This document shows, piece by piece, positions 6,692-17,300 of a stretch of 57,241 nt of DNA. Position 1 is the stretch's first letter. Each line of letters begins with the position of its first letter. The position numbers and the translations under genes were made by a program. The DNA comes from Bacteroidota bacterium. GTDB lineage: Bacteria > Bacteroidota > Ignavibacteria > Ignavibacteriales > Melioribacteraceae. The stretch covers positions 1 through 57,241 of the forward strand of contig JAHISP010000064.1 of NCBI GenBank assembly GCA_018818165.1. The letters run 5' to 3'. The notes beneath the pieces were generated by a model that worked only from the letters and a program-made list of their open reading frames with translations, was not told where the DNA came from and searched no databases.

Positions 6692-8371
6692 ATGAGAACA
6701 CTTATTCTATTTTTTGTTTTATTTTCCTTTTCTATGCTTTTCGGGCAAACTGCAACACCTCCAGCGGCAGGCGATGGTTCAATTGGAACCCCATACCAAA
6801 TCACAACTCTCGAAAATCTTTACTGGATAGCGGCTTCAGATGGTGTGGTGTCAAGTCCAAATCAAGCGACCCGATGGGCTGCGTATTACATCCAAACCGC
6901 TGATATAGACGCATTGGCTACAGCGGGAGGTGATTGGGGTGCTGATGGGTGGACACCAATTGGCAATTCATCCTCAGAATCTTTCACAGGTTCTTATAAC
7001 GGACAGGGGTACTCAATTGATAGACTTACAATTTCAAGGGGCTCAACTAACTATATCGGCCTATTTGGTTATACCATAGGAGCAACAATTCAAAACCTTG
7101 GTGTAACCAGCGTCAGCATTACCGGTCAGCAAAGTGTTGGAAGTATTGTTGGCTATAACTATTCTACAACAATAAATAATTGTTATGCGACGGGAAACTT
7201 ATCAGGTGATATGACTTGCGGCGGACTTATTGGTAACAATATTTTTAATTCATCAGTTAATCGTTGTTTTGCTAATGTAGATATTCAAGCTAATGCAGTA
7301 GCTGGTGGATTTATTGGTAATAACAGTAGTTCGACAATCATCAACTGTTATAGTTTAGGAAATGTACAGTGCAGACAAGAAGGCGTGCAGGAGCCAACAT
7401 TAGGAGGTTTTTGTGGAAATCATGGGATTACTAGTGATTCTAGAATTGAATATTGTTATTCAATTGGCATGGTAAGTTATTTGTTGGCTGATGATCCAAC
7501 AAATAAGGGATTTGTTGGATCTAATAATAGTGGTGGTTATACAGCAAATTTTTGGGATACAGAGTCTTCGGGTCAATCATCAACAGGTTCAACTTCATTT
7601 GCAACAGGTAAAACAACTACAGAAATGAAAACGCAATCCACATTCTTGGATGCTGGTTGGAGTTCTGCAATATGGAATATTGGAGACGGAATTAACGATG
7701 ATTATCCATATTTAGATTGGCAAAACCCAAGTGGCACTCCGCTTCCGGTAGAACTAACATCAGTTACAGCTTCAACATCAGAAAACAAAGTAACATTAAA
7801 TTGGCAAACCACAACGGAAGTGAATAACTATGGATTCGAAATAGAGCGTTGCGTAGCACAGATTAGTAATCTGTGCCACAATTGGGAAACAATTGGTTTT
7901 GTAGAAGGACACGGAAATTCAAATTCTCCAAAAGATTATTCATTTGTAGATTCAAAAACCTCCGAGGTTTTTAAAAACCTCGGAGGTTTCGATGGAGAAT
8001 TACAGTATCGTTTAAAGCAAATAGATTTTGACGGAAATTATAAATATTCGGATGTTGTGGAAGTAACATTAACCGAAAATATAAAAGCATATAAATTGCA
8101 TCAGAATTACCCAAATCCCTTTAATCCCACAACGAGAATAGATTATCAACTCCCGTTCAATTCCGAATTAAAGATTGAACTTTATTCGATTACAGGAGAA
8201 AGAGTTGCTACGCTCGTTAACCAGCCGCAAGAAGCCGGATATTACACAATAGAAGTAAATACATCAAAGTTATGTTTGGCATCAGGGGTATATTTTTATA
8301 GGATGATAGTACAGAGTAACTTAACTAAAAACGAATTTATTCAAGTTAGAAAGCTACTAGTTATGAAATAG
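6692..8371 (+). CDS. T9SS-sorted surface protein with GLUG repeats
   Basis: 559 residues. Signal peptide (MRTLILFFVLFSFSMLFGQ), then an N-terminal YQITTLENLYWIA segment, then several GLUG-type repeats from about residue 120 to 270 (IGLFGYTIGATIQNLGV, VGSIVGYNYSTTINNCYATG, CGGLIGNN, GGFIGNNSSSTIINCYSLG, GGFCGNHG). GLUG repeats occur in bacterial adhesins and IgA-peptidase-like surface proteins; no protease motif is seen here. The linker (LPVELTSVTAS, about 348 on) contains in-frame palindromes A and B. The sorting domain starts at LHQNYPNPFNPTTRIDYQLP and diverges from the other three, ending VRKLLVMK. Likely a surface adhesin; the ligand is unknown. Confidence 0.8.
   Translation: MRTLILFFVLFSFSMLFGQTATPPAAGDGSIGTPYQITTLENLYWIAASDGVVSSPNQATRWAAYYIQTADIDALATAGGDWGADGWTPIGNSSSESFTGSYNGQGYSIDRLTISRGSTNYIGLFGYTIGATIQNLGVTSVSITGQQSVGSIVGYNYSTTINNCYATGNLSGDMTCGGLIGNNIFNSSVNRCFANVDIQANAVAGGFIGNNSSSTIINCYSLGNVQCRQEGVQEPTLGGFCGNHGITSDSRIEYCYSIGMVSYLLADDPTNKGFVGSNNSGGYTANFWDTESSGQSSTGSTSFATGKTTTEMKTQSTFLDAGWSSAIWNIGDGINDDYPYLDWQNPSGTPLPVELTSVTASTSENKVTLNWQTTTEVNNYGFEIERCVAQISNLCHNWETIGFVEGHGNSNSPKDYSFVDSKTSEVFKNLGGFDGELQYRLKQIDFDGNYKYSDVVEVTLTENIKAYKLHQNYPNPFNPTTRIDYQLPFNSELKIELYSITGERVATLVNQPQEAGYYTIEVNTSKLCLASGVYFYRMIVQSNLTKNEFIQVRKLLVMK
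7853..7879. repeat. Palindromic element family A, copy 2 (in-frame)
   Basis: 27 nt: left arm GTAGCACAGATTA, centre G, right arm TAATCTGTGCCAC (one mismatch to perfect). Encodes VAQISNLCH in the same linker loop as copy 1. Confidence 0.75.
7956..7989. repeat. Palindromic element family B, copy 2 (in-frame)
   Basis: 34-nt perfect palindrome: arms AAACCTCCGAGGTTTT / AAAACCTCGGAGGTTT around TA. Encodes TSEVFKNLGGF. Confidence 0.75.
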
Positions 8372-8416
8372 GTAATGTGTAAATAACATGTAAAAAAATA
8401 GTTAATTGGAGTTTCT

Positions 8417-11155
8417 ATGAAAACGTTTGAGTCAATCTTTTTTTTATTGCTATTACTTTCATTAAATCTTTATGCACAGCCAACTACTGCAAATCAAGAT
8501 TTTTATGTTACTAATGGCAACGTTTATGCAATTGCCGTTGATGGCGATTACACTTACATCGGAGGGGTTTTTTCTTATGTTGGAATGAATACAGGTTATG
8601 GCATCAAACTTACCGCAAGTTCAGCAGTGCCTTCAAAAACTTATCCAAAAGTGAACGGAACTATTTATTGTGTAGAACCCGACGGCAGCGGTGGTTGGTA
8701 TATTGGGGGAAGTTTTTCAAAAGTTGGAAGTTATACGCGAAATCAGATTGCTCATATTAACTCTGACGGATCAGTGAATACAACATGGAATCCAAATGCA
8801 AATTCAACAGTTTATTCAATAAAAAAAGACGGAAACAATATTTACGTGGGTGGAAATTTTACTACTATTGGAGGACAAACACGGAAAGCAATAGCAAAAT
8901 TGAATAACACGGATGGTAACGCTGATGCTTCATGGAATGCAAATCTTGATAATGCAAACCCAATAGTTTATACTATCGCAATAACTGGTAGTGATATTTA
9001 CATTGGAGGGAACTTTACATCGATAAATAGCACAACTGTTAATAAAATTGCCAAATTAAATATAAGCGATGGAAGTAGGAATTCAAGTTGGGATGCAAAT
9101 GCAAACAACAATGTTAAGAAGTTATTGATATCCACCAGCTATTTATTTGTAATTGGAGATTTCACAACAATAGGTGGTCAGTCCAGAAGCAAGATAGCAA
9201 AGTTGAATACAACTGATGGTAATGCTGAAACCTGGAATGCTAATCAAAACAGCTCAGTTTATGACATGGCTTTAAGCAGCGATGGAGGAGCATTATATGT
9301 TGGGGGGACTTTTACATCAATAGGAGGGGAATCCCGGACCAGACTTGCAAAAATAGGTGTTATAAATCCCTTGGTTGATGCTACATGGCAGCCTTATCCT
9401 AACCATGATGTCTATTCGATCGCTGTAACAAGCTCTGCTGTATATGTTGGAGGCAATTTCACAAATATTTCTTCCTCACAAGGTGTTGATGTGTACCGAT
9501 TTGCTAAGTTGAATACTTCAAATGGGGATGCCGTTTCTACGTGGTTACCTACACCAAATACTTATTCGAATGCAATTGCTATCAGCGGAGATGATATTTA
9601 TGCGGGGGGTAGTTTTTCATCTGCAGGAGGGAAATTCCAAAGTTATATCGCAAGAATAAATAATACTACCGGGAAACTGGATGAAAATTGGAGTCCAATA
9701 GGTGTTGGTGTTGTATATACAATAGATCTGGGAACTACTTACATCTACCTGGGAGGTGATTCGTTCGCTAAGAGATATATAAGATCAAACGCCGCACTTG
9801 ATGGTACGTGGACACCATCGTTTGATAATATTGTTAGAACAATTTATCCCGACGAATCAAACGATGCAATATATCTTGGAGGAGATTTTACTTCGGTAAA
9901 TTCCACTGCACGAAATTACGTTGCAAAAGTAAATAACTCCACGGGTGCTACTGATATAACATGGGATCCGAATGCCAGTAATCGTGTACGATCATTAATA
10001 GTATCCAGCGGTTCTGTTTATGCGGGAGGAGAATTCACCACCATTGGTGGACAATCAAGAAACTATATTGCTCATTTAAATACTACTAATGGTAATGCAA
10101 ATGACTTAAACCCAAATGCTAATAATTATGTTTACGATCTCGCTTTAAATGCTTCTAAACTTTACATCGGAGGGGGATTTACAGTAATTGGTGGTCAAAC
10201 CCGAAACCGTCTTGCAAAATATGATTTATCTTCAGGTTCACTTGATGAAACATGGAATCCAAATTCTGATGGTTGGATTTACACTTTGGTAACAAACAGC
10301 TCCGGTTCTTCTGTTTATGTAGGAGGAAATTTCTTCGTTATTGGCGGCTCAAATTCAATTTATTACCTCGCTAAACTTAATAACACAAATGGAAATACAG
10401 AGTCTTGGGATGTTAATTGCGGTTATTTAGTCCACTCTGTTGTATCAAGTGGTGATGATCTTTATGCAGGTGGCGAGTTCAATGCAATGAATGAGGACTT
10501 GCAGCCCAGGATTGCTCTTTTTACGACTAGAGCATTACCTGTAGAGATAGTAGCTTTTACTGCTAAATTAGAAAATAGGGTGATTAAGTTAAATTGGCAA
10601 ACTGCAACAGAAGTGAATAATTACGGATTCGAAATAGAACGCTCCGTAGCACAGATTAGTAATCTGTGCTACAATTGGGAAACCATTGGCTTTGTAGAAG
10701 GGCATGGAAACAGCAATTCTCCAAAAGATTATTCATTTGTAGATTCAAAAACCTCCGAGGTTTTTAAAAACCTCGGAGGTTTAGACGGAGAATTACAGTA
10801 CCGTTTAAAGCAATTGGATTTTAATGGAAATTATGAATACTCAAATGTTATTGAAATAAAACTAACCGAAATTGTAAAAGAATATAAATTGGAGCAAAAC
10901 TATCCAAATCCGTTCAATCCGACAACTACGATAAAATACTCAATTCCAAATAATGTGAAAAATGAAATGTCAAACGTGAAACTTATTGTTTACGATATTC
11001 TTGGAAGCGAAGTTGCAACTTTGGTAAATGAGAAAAAAAGTGCTGGCAATTATGAAGTAAAATTCAATGCTTCTAACTTGGCAAGCGGAGTTTATATCTA
11101 TAAATTGCAAAGCGGAGAGTTTGCTAAGACGAAGAAATTTGTTTTGATGAAATGA
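8417..11155 (+). CDS. T9SS-sorted surface protein with delta-60-type beta-propeller repeats
   Basis: 912 residues. Signal peptide (MKTFESIFFLLLLLSLNLYA), then about a dozen repeats of roughly 50 residues from residue 30 to 700, each of the form VYVGGNFTTIGGQ-x-R-x-x-IAKLN-x-x-x-G. This is the delta-60 / DUF5122 repeat, which forms beta-propellers in secreted proteins. The linker begins RALPVEIVAFTAK (about 708) and carries palindromes A and B in-frame. The sorting domain LEQNYPNPFNPTTTIKYSIP ... KKFVLMK closes the protein. Its last roughly 600 bp, the stop, the 3' spacer and the terminator match the end of the 14388 gene almost base for base. GGAG ribosome site near 8408. Function beyond surface display is not evident. 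Confidence 0.8.
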   Translation: MKTFESIFFLLLLLSLNLYAQPTTANQDFYVTNGNVYAIAVDGDYTYIGGVFSYVGMNTGYGIKLTASSAVPSKTYPKVNGTIYCVEPDGSGGWYIGGSFSKVGSYTRNQIAHINSDGSVNTTWNPNANSTVYSIKKDGNNIYVGGNFTTIGGQTRKAIAKLNNTDGNADASWNANLDNANPIVYTIAITGSDIYIGGNFTSINSTTVNKIAKLNISDGSRNSSWDANANNNVKKLLISTSYLFVIGDFTTIGGQSRSKIAKLNTTDGNAETWNANQNSSVYDMALSSDGGALYVGGTFTSIGGESRTRLAKIGVINPLVDATWQPYPNHDVYSIAVTSSAVYVGGNFTNISSSQGVDVYRFAKLNTSNGDAVSTWLPTPNTYSNAIAISGDDIYAGGSFSSAGGKFQSYIARINNTTGKLDENWSPIGVGVVYTIDLGTTYIYLGGDSFAKRYIRSNAALDGTWTPSFDNIVRTIYPDESNDAIYLGGDFTSVNSTARNYVAKVNNSTGATDITWDPNASNRVRSLIVSSGSVYAGGEFTTIGGQSRNYIAHLNTTNGNANDLNPNANNYVYDLALNASKLYIGGGFTVIGGQTRNRLAKYDLSSGSLDETWNPNSDGWIYTLVTNSSGSSVYVGGNFFVIGGSNSIYYLAKLNNTNGNTESWDVNCGYLVHSVVSSGDDLYAGGEFNAMNEDLQPRIALFTTRALPVEIVAFTAKLENRVIKLNWQTATEVNNYGFEIERSVAQISNLCYNWETIGFVEGHGNSNSPKDYSFVDSKTSEVFKNLGGLDGELQYRLKQLDFNGNYEYSNVIEIKLTEIVKEYKLEQNYPNPFNPTTTIKYSIPNNVKNEMSNVKLIVYDILGSEVATLVNEKKSAGNYEVKFNASNLASGVYIYKLQSGEFAKTKKFVLMK
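10646..10672. repeat. Palindromic element family A, copy 3 (in-frame, perfect)
   Basis: 27-nt perfect palindrome: GTAGCACAGATTA, G, TAATCTGTGCTAC. Encodes VAQISNLCY. This is the best candidate for the ancestral form. Confidence 0.8.
10749..10782. repeat. Palindromic element family B, copy 3 (in-frame)
   Basis: 34-nt perfect palindrome identical to the copy at 7956; encodes TSEVFKNLGGL. Confidence 0.75.
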
Positions 11156-11183
11156 CACAAAACATAATTTGATAAAAAATTTA

Positions 11184-11209
11184 AAGGCGGGAATTCTCCC
11201 GCTTTTTTT
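11184..11209 (+). terminator. Rho-independent terminator
   Basis: GCGGGA / TCCCGC stem with a 4-nt loop, followed by seven T. It lies 29 bp after the stop of the beta-propeller gene. The same terminator with the same upstream spacer occurs at 20371. Confidence 0.85.
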
Positions 11210-11337
11210 ATTTGTTGTGTTCTAACAAATAGAGATAAGCTCTAATATTAACAGCTATTTAGTGGCTTATCTTTAAATAATATATTATCTTTCTCAAACA
11301 ATTTTAGTGCTTTTCTAAATAATTCAGACAATTAACG

Positions 11338-13245
11338 GTGAGTTTTTATTTGCTGAAATTTTCTAAATATTTTCTCTCTTTTCTTGTTCTAATCTTGACT
11401 TTTATTTCTTGCTCTAATGATAAACTGCATGCTGATAAAAATAGCATTCAAATATCGTTAACTAATTTTCAATATTTTTCTGAGTCAACAGAATTATCCG
11501 GAAAAACACTTTCTATCAAAGAAGTAATTTCGTCTGCAAATTGGAAATCAATTGCATCCCCAAAAGAAATTAATGCAATCAAAAAAGGTGAAATAATTTG
11601 GCTGAAAACAATTCCTCCGGATTCCGGTTTAACTTATCCTTCAATTTATTTAGGACAAATTGTTTTCCATCTGCAAGTATTCTTTCGCGAAAAATTAATA
11701 TATGAATGGGGAGATTTTTCCTCAAATTCAAGTAAGTATTTACATTGGAAACAAGTTTTGATTCCAATCGAGGATTTGAAAAAAGGAGAGGATGTTTATT
11801 TTCGAATCAAAATGGAAGACTTAACAGATGCTATAAATAATGATTTTCTTTTCGGTTCATACGTGAGAATTGTTCAAAATATTTTTGAAGATAATATTTT
11901 TAATTTCATCCTCTTTATAATAATTTTGATAGCAGGGCTTTTGGTATCAATAATCTATTTTAATCTGGAAAAACCTTACCTGCTTTTAAGTTCAATGTTG
12001 TTTCTTTTTTCGATGGGAGTTTTTGTTGCCGTAAACAATTCATTCTTACAGTTGATATTTAGCTATCCAAACGTATTTTATCATTTGAACTATCTCTCGT
12101 TTAATATTGGCACTATCAGTTTTTATATATTGAGTGAACTTGTTGTAATTGACAAGTACAAAAAGATTATAAATATTCTTTGGAAAATAAAAATTGCAAT
12201 ATTGATTGCCTTCATTTTTGCGACAAATATTACCGATATTATATATCTGCAGGTAATAAAATATCAAGCAATTTTCGGTGTGCTTTCGCTTTTTATGGTT
12301 ATTGTTTTCTTGCTCATTAGTGCATTAAAAAGTAAGTATGAGAGCAAGATTTTAATTGTTGGAATGGCATTCATTGTTGTAACCGCTATTCTGGAATTCG
12401 TTTTTATTTTCATCAAAGGTTTTGAAGTCGGCTTTGGTTTCAAATTAAGATTTCTACCAATTGGAATATTCTTTTTTGTTTTGTCAATTATTTGGCTCGC
12501 AGTTTATAATTATTTTAAAACAATAAAAGAAAAGGAAAAAAATCAGCAATTGAGATTTGAAGCCATTCAACGAGAAAACGAAGCACATGCAAAGTTTGCA
12601 TCTCAATTAATTGAGTCGCAGGAAAATGAAAGAAACAGAATTGCATTGGAATTACACGACAGCATCGGACAAAAACTATTGCTTGTAAAAAATTTAATTT
12701 TATCTAAACTAAAGAGAACAGATAGTGAAGAGGAAACTAAATCATTAAACGGAATTAATGAGCTTACCGGCGATACAATTGATGAAATAAGAAGTATAAT
12801 TTTTAATCTGCGCCCGCAGCATTTGGATAATCTCGGTTTAACCGTAGCAATTGAAACCTTGATAGAAAAATTATTTGAATCTTCGGAAATAGAGTTTATT
12901 AAAAAGATTGATAACATTGATGATGCAGTTATTAAAGCGGATGAAATAAATTTATTCAGGATAATTCAGGAAAGTTTGAACAATATTCTAAAACACTCCA
13001 ACGCAGATAAAGCTATCATTGAAATTCAAAATTGTGAAAATTTCATTTTTGTGAAAGTTCATGATAATGGAACCGGAATTGAAAAGAACCAAAACAAATT
13101 AAATGGAGTTGGACTTAACAGCATCCGTGAACGGTCTAAAATTTTAGAAGCAGAATTAGAGCTGGATATTAATGGTAAAAATGGAACAACCATTATTTTG
13201 AAATATCCTGTAAAAAAAATTGTAAGTGATGATAACAATGAATGA
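11338..13245 (+). CDS. Membrane sensor histidine kinase, NarX/NreB type (HisKA_3)
   Basis: 635 residues from a GTG at 11338; no ATG lies nearby and no strong ribosome site is visible. The N-terminus is lipoprotein-like (LTFISC, lipobox Cys at about 26), followed by an extracytoplasmic beta-rich domain (about 30-185), six or seven membrane segments (about 188-390; a 7TMR-DISM-like layout by inference), and a cytoplasmic coiled coil. The HisKA_3 motif is NRIALELHDSIGQKLL with His440 as phosphoacceptor, followed by DEIRSIIFNLRP and an HATPase domain (HDNGTGI, GVGLNSIRER). It overlaps the downstream regulator by 8 bp, so the pair is surely a two-component system. It may control the adjacent surface-protein genes; the signal is unknown. 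Confidence 0.85.
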   Translation: MSFYLLKFSKYFLSFLVLILTFISCSNDKLHADKNSIQISLTNFQYFSESTELSGKTLSIKEVISSANWKSIASPKEINAIKKGEIIWLKTIPPDSGLTYPSIYLGQIVFHLQVFFREKLIYEWGDFSSNSSKYLHWKQVLIPIEDLKKGEDVYFRIKMEDLTDAINNDFLFGSYVRIVQNIFEDNIFNFILFIIILIAGLLVSIIYFNLEKPYLLLSSMLFLFSMGVFVAVNNSFLQLIFSYPNVFYHLNYLSFNIGTISFYILSELVVIDKYKKIINILWKIKIAILIAFIFATNITDIIYLQVIKYQAIFGVLSLFMVIVFLLISALKSKYESKILIVGMAFIVVTAILEFVFIFIKGFEVGFGFKLRFLPIGIFFFVLSIIWLAVYNYFKTIKEKEKNQQLRFEAIQRENEAHAKFASQLIESQENERNRIALELHDSIGQKLLLVKNLILSKLKRTDSEEETKSLNGINELTGDTIDEIRSIIFNLRPQHLDNLGLTVAIETLIEKLFESSEIEFIKKIDNIDDAVIKADEINLFRIIQESLNNILKHSNADKAIIEIQNCENFIFVKVHDNGTGIEKNQNKLNGVGLNSIRERSKILEAELELDINGKNGTTIILKYPVKKIVSDDNNE

Positions 13246-13897
13246 GATAACAATTATTATAGCCGACGACCATCCTCTATTTAGAGCCGGTGTTCGTAGC
13301 GAACTTGAAAATCAGAACGATTTTAAAATAGTTGCCGAAACCGGAGATGGTTTGCATGCTCTTCATTTAATTGAAGAATTGAAGCCGGATATTGCTGTTC
13401 TCGATTATCAAATGCCGAGCATGAAAGGAAATGAAGTAACTAAAAAATTATCCGGAATTAATAGCAAAACAAAAGTGGTACTTCTTACAATGCATAACGA
13501 TAAAAAAACATTCCTTAATGCGTTGGAATCGGGTGTACAGGGTTTTGTATTAAAAGATGACGCCGTGCTGGATATTGTTGAAGCTGTAAGAAAAGTAAAT
13601 TACGGCGAAAAGTTTTATAGCTCCAGGCTTACAAATCTTTTGATTGAAGGTATGAAAGAAACGGAGTCTGAAAAAAGAACAATTGCGTTAATAAAAGAAC
13701 TTACGGATTCTGAAAGGAAATTACTTTCATTAATTGCCAGGTTAAAATCAAACGATGAAATTGCGGATATTCTGTTTATCTCAAAACGAACAGTTGAGAA
13801 TAATAAGGTTGCAATTGCACATAAACTGCTTCTCGAAAACTCAAAAGGATTACTCAAATTTGCAATTGAGAATAAAGATAACTTAACTGAAATTTAG
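13238..13897 (+). CDS. NarL/LuxR-family response regulator
   Basis: 219 residues from the ATG at 13238 (starts at 13226 and 13229 are also possible). The receiver domain has IIADDHPLFRAGV, the phosphoacceptor in VLDYQMPSMKG (Asp56) and VLKDD with the conserved Lys. The C-terminal LuxR helix-turn-helix reads LTDSERKLLSLIARLKSNDE and ISKRTVENNKVAIAHKL. It overlaps the histidine kinase gene, so it is the cognate regulator. DNA targets are not known; the nearest candidates are the receiver and beta-helix protein directly downstream. Confidence 0.9.
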   Translation: MNEITIIIADDHPLFRAGVRSELENQNDFKIVAETGDGLHALHLIEELKPDIAVLDYQMPSMKGNEVTKKLSGINSKTKVVLLTMHNDKKTFLNALESGVQGFVLKDDAVLDIVEAVRKVNYGEKFYSSRLTNLLIEGMKETESEKRTIALIKELTDSERKLLSLIARLKSNDEIADILFISKRTVENNKVAIAHKLLLENSKGLLKFAIENKDNLTEI

Positions 13898-14043
13898 TAT
13901 TATCTTTACATATAGCCAAAATTAAAGTACCCTCCCAACTCAAAAAAATGCGTTGACGCACGGAAAAAAGTGTGTTAACTCTTATAAAATCTAAAACTCA
14001 AATAATTATTTTTATCCAATCTAATAAACAATTTGAGAATACT

Positions 14044-14391
14044 TTGAAATTTCTTTTGTTGAATGAAAATGAGATTTTCGGAAATTACATTAAAACCCTA
14101 ATCTCTAACCATTGTGATGAATGTATTGAAGTGAAAGATTTTGCTAACTTGAACTTTTACTACAAAAATAGTTCTCCTGATATAACTTTAATTGACATAA
14201 ATCTAAAAAATGTAAATGCATTCGTTCTGGCATCAAATCTAAAAAAAAAATATCCCAAAGCTAAAATTGCACTTCTAGCAGATTATGAAGATAAAACGCT
14301 TCAAAAAAAATCCGATCAAATTGGAGTTGACGCATTTATTCCAAAAGAAAATATATTTGAAATTTATAATAGACTAAAGGTGATTTCATGA
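14044..14391 (+). CDS. Stand-alone receiver-like protein with an altered acidic pocket
   Basis: 115 residues from the TTG at 14044. The frame is open back to a GTG at 13972, but only the TTG start gives a normal receiver with strand 1 at residues 2-6 (KFLLL) and the acceptor Asp at 51 (LIDINLKN); TTGAG lies upstream. The usual Asp-Asp of the metal pocket is replaced by Asn-Glu-Asn (LLNENEIFG) and the Thr/Ser switch by Ala (ALLADYE), while the Lys is kept (FIPKEN). Phosphorylation may therefore be weak or absent. No output domain. Its stop overlaps the ATG of the 1984-residue surface protein (ATGA), implying translational coupling. Confidence 0.6.
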   Translation: MKFLLLNENEIFGNYIKTLISNHCDECIEVKDFANLNFYYKNSSPDITLIDINLKNVNAFVLASNLKKKYPKAKIALLADYEDKTLQKKSDQIGVDAFIPKENIFEIYNRLKVIS

Positions 14392-17300
14392 AAAAATCAT
14401 TACTTTTGATTTTCTTTATTCATACAGTAACCTCTATAATACTTAATGCACAATCCACAATTTATGTTGATGCTTATGCGAGTGGAAGTAACAACGGCAC
14501 AAGCTGGTTAAGTGCTTACACATCTTTTCAATCCGCACTTGATAACGCCGTTTCGGGGGATGAGATCTGGATTGCAAAAGGAACTTACAAACCAAGTTCA
14601 GATAATGGTCTCGGCGGCGGATCTCGTTATTATCATTTCAGCTTAAAAATCGGAGTTGATGTTTATGGCGGTTTTGCAGGTACAGAAAACAGTATTGAGG
14701 AAAGAGAAAATTATGGACATGGCGAAGTAAATGAAACCATTTTTAGTGGCGACCTAAATGGCGATGATGTTGGTTTTACCAATAACTCGGAAAACTGTTA
14801 TCATGTTATTTACAATCACACTACTTCAATAAACGCTATACATTTTGATGGTGTTACAGTTTCCGGGGGTAACGCAAATGGTTCAGGCGATCATGCAAAG
14901 GGAGGCGGTATGTTTAACTACAGGGCGTCAAACCCATTGTTGAATCATATTATTTTTTCAGGTAACTCGGCTGTATATGGCGGCGGAATGTACAGTTATA
15001 ATAATTATCTGACTCATACCAATGTTACTTATAAAAACAACATTGCGGATTATGGTAGTGGAATTTGCATACAGGGGGCAATAACAGATATAAAATTTCA
15101 CAATTGCATTATCTCGGGGAACAAGTCAAATTATGATGGCGGTGGTGTTTTTATTGAAGGAGCCAGGTTTCTTCCTATAAATACAACTATTACCGGCAAT
15201 CATGCTGATAGAAACGGAGGGGGAATATATGTTAATAATAGTTTTGGTCCACAATCGGATCTGATGAATTCAATTCTGTGGGGAAATACCGCAACCAACA
15301 GCGGATCACAAGTTTATAATGCCGGTTCAAACCATCCAAATATTTACAATTGTGATGTGGAGGGAGGCTCTGCAGGTATTGGGCTTAGTTCCGGAACGTA
15401 TTCAGGAATTTATTCAAATAATATTGACGGCGACCCGAATTTTGTAACTGACGTCACTTCTCCGGCGCCAAGTGCAGTTGGCGATTTTCATCTTATCAAT
15501 GATTATCCCACAAGTACTTCTCCCTGTTTTGAAGCGGGAAATAATGATTTATTGTATTACTTGCAATTTACCGATTTTGATGGCGAAAACCGCATCCAGG
15601 TTGAGCATGTTGACATAGGTGCATACGAGGGGGGAAATTATTCCACCTCGCCCATCATTTATGTTGATATAAATGCTACGGGAAACAACGATGGGATTAC
15701 CTGGGCAAATGCTTTTACCGATTTGCAGTGGGCATTGCTGATTGCCCGTACATGCCCGGGCTTTACTACCATTAAGGTGGCTGCCGGAACCTATAAACCT
15801 ACAAGCGGCACCGACCAGACCATCTCATTTGCAATGGTTAACGGCATTTCAATACTGGGCGGTTATCCTACCGGCGGAGGCGCCCGCGATTGGGAAACCA
15901 ACGAAACCATTCTGAGCGGCGATTTAAGCGGTAACGACGTTTTTGATGTAACAAATTACGGATTCCAAGGCACAAGCGGTGACGATAACAGCTATCATGT
16001 TATTTATAACGATTCCTTAATCAACCTGAATACTACGGCAGTATTGGATGGTTTTACCATTTCCGGCGGATATGCACCAACTGAAGACGATAATGATCTT
16101 AGTACCCCACCCAATCCTATACCCGGCTCTGGAGGTGGAATGTGCAATCTTTCCGCTTCTCCAAAAGTTGTTAACTGCATCTTCACCGGTAATCAGGCAC
16201 TTTTCCAAGGCGCCGGCATGCTTAATTATAATGGTTCATCGCCCTATGTGAGTAACTGTACCTTCTTTGAAAATATATTATATGGGTCGAGTTCTTGCTA
16301 TGGCGCAGGTATGGCTAACTATAATGGTAGCAGTCCAAGTGTTGACTCTTGTGATTTCATTTCGAATTATTCCGGCGTGGGTGCTGCCGGGATGTATAAT
16401 GCAGAAGATTGTGACGTATTGATAACCAATTGCTTATTTTCCGAAAATATTGCTTTTTATGACCCTATTCGCCAGCAACCAAACGGGGGAGGCGGGATGG
16501 CTAATTTAAGTAACCATCCTGTGATTATTGACTGCATATTTTCCGGGAATGTAGCTGAGTATCAAGGCGATGGAGGGGCAATGTACAATTACTTGTCGGC
16601 TGTAACACTTACCAATGTTACTTTTTTAAACAATACAGCAGAGCATTTTGGTGGTGCAATATTTACGGGTTCTTGTTGGGAATCTGTTTACACTAACTGT
16701 ACTTTTTTCGGTAACTCAACGGATTGGTATGGTGGCGCAATATTTTTCCGAAATAGTACAGGGCTTTATGAAAATTCGATTTTTTGGGGAAACACAGCGG
16801 GAAGGGAAGGTGATCAAATTTGCTTTACTCTTGACCATGGGGAAACCGATTTTTATCATTGCAATATACAAGGCGGCACGGCAGCATTCGGCTTTACTGA
16901 AGGTAGCGGAACCTATACAGGAAACTTTATAAACAATATAGATGCAGACCCATTATTTGTTGATGCTTTAAATGACGACCTAAGGCTTTACGGAAATTCA
17001 CCTGCTGTGAATACCGGGAATAACAGTTATAATTCTGAACTTACTGATTTACGCGGGCAGGCACGTATCCAGAACACAACGATAGACATGGGCGCTTATG
17101 AATGGACCGCAGGCATTGATCCCTATATGAGCACAGGAAATACGATTTATGTTGATGTGAACGCTTCGGGAGCAAATGATGGTTCAAGCTGGGCAAATGC
17201 CTTTACTTCTTTGCAATCTGCATTGGATGTAGCTATTTCAGGAAACTCCATTTGGGTGGCAAAAGGAACTTATAAACCTTGTTCAGCTTACGATCTGACG

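Noticed and set aside
7853-7989. Palindromes A and B as transcription terminators inside genes
   Set aside because: They lack the following T-run on either strand, are read in-frame in four paralogues, and lie mid-domain.
16004-16932. Several 60-94 residue frames inside the giant surface gene
   Set aside because: They are shadows in other frames of strongly repetitive coding sequence without ribosome sites.
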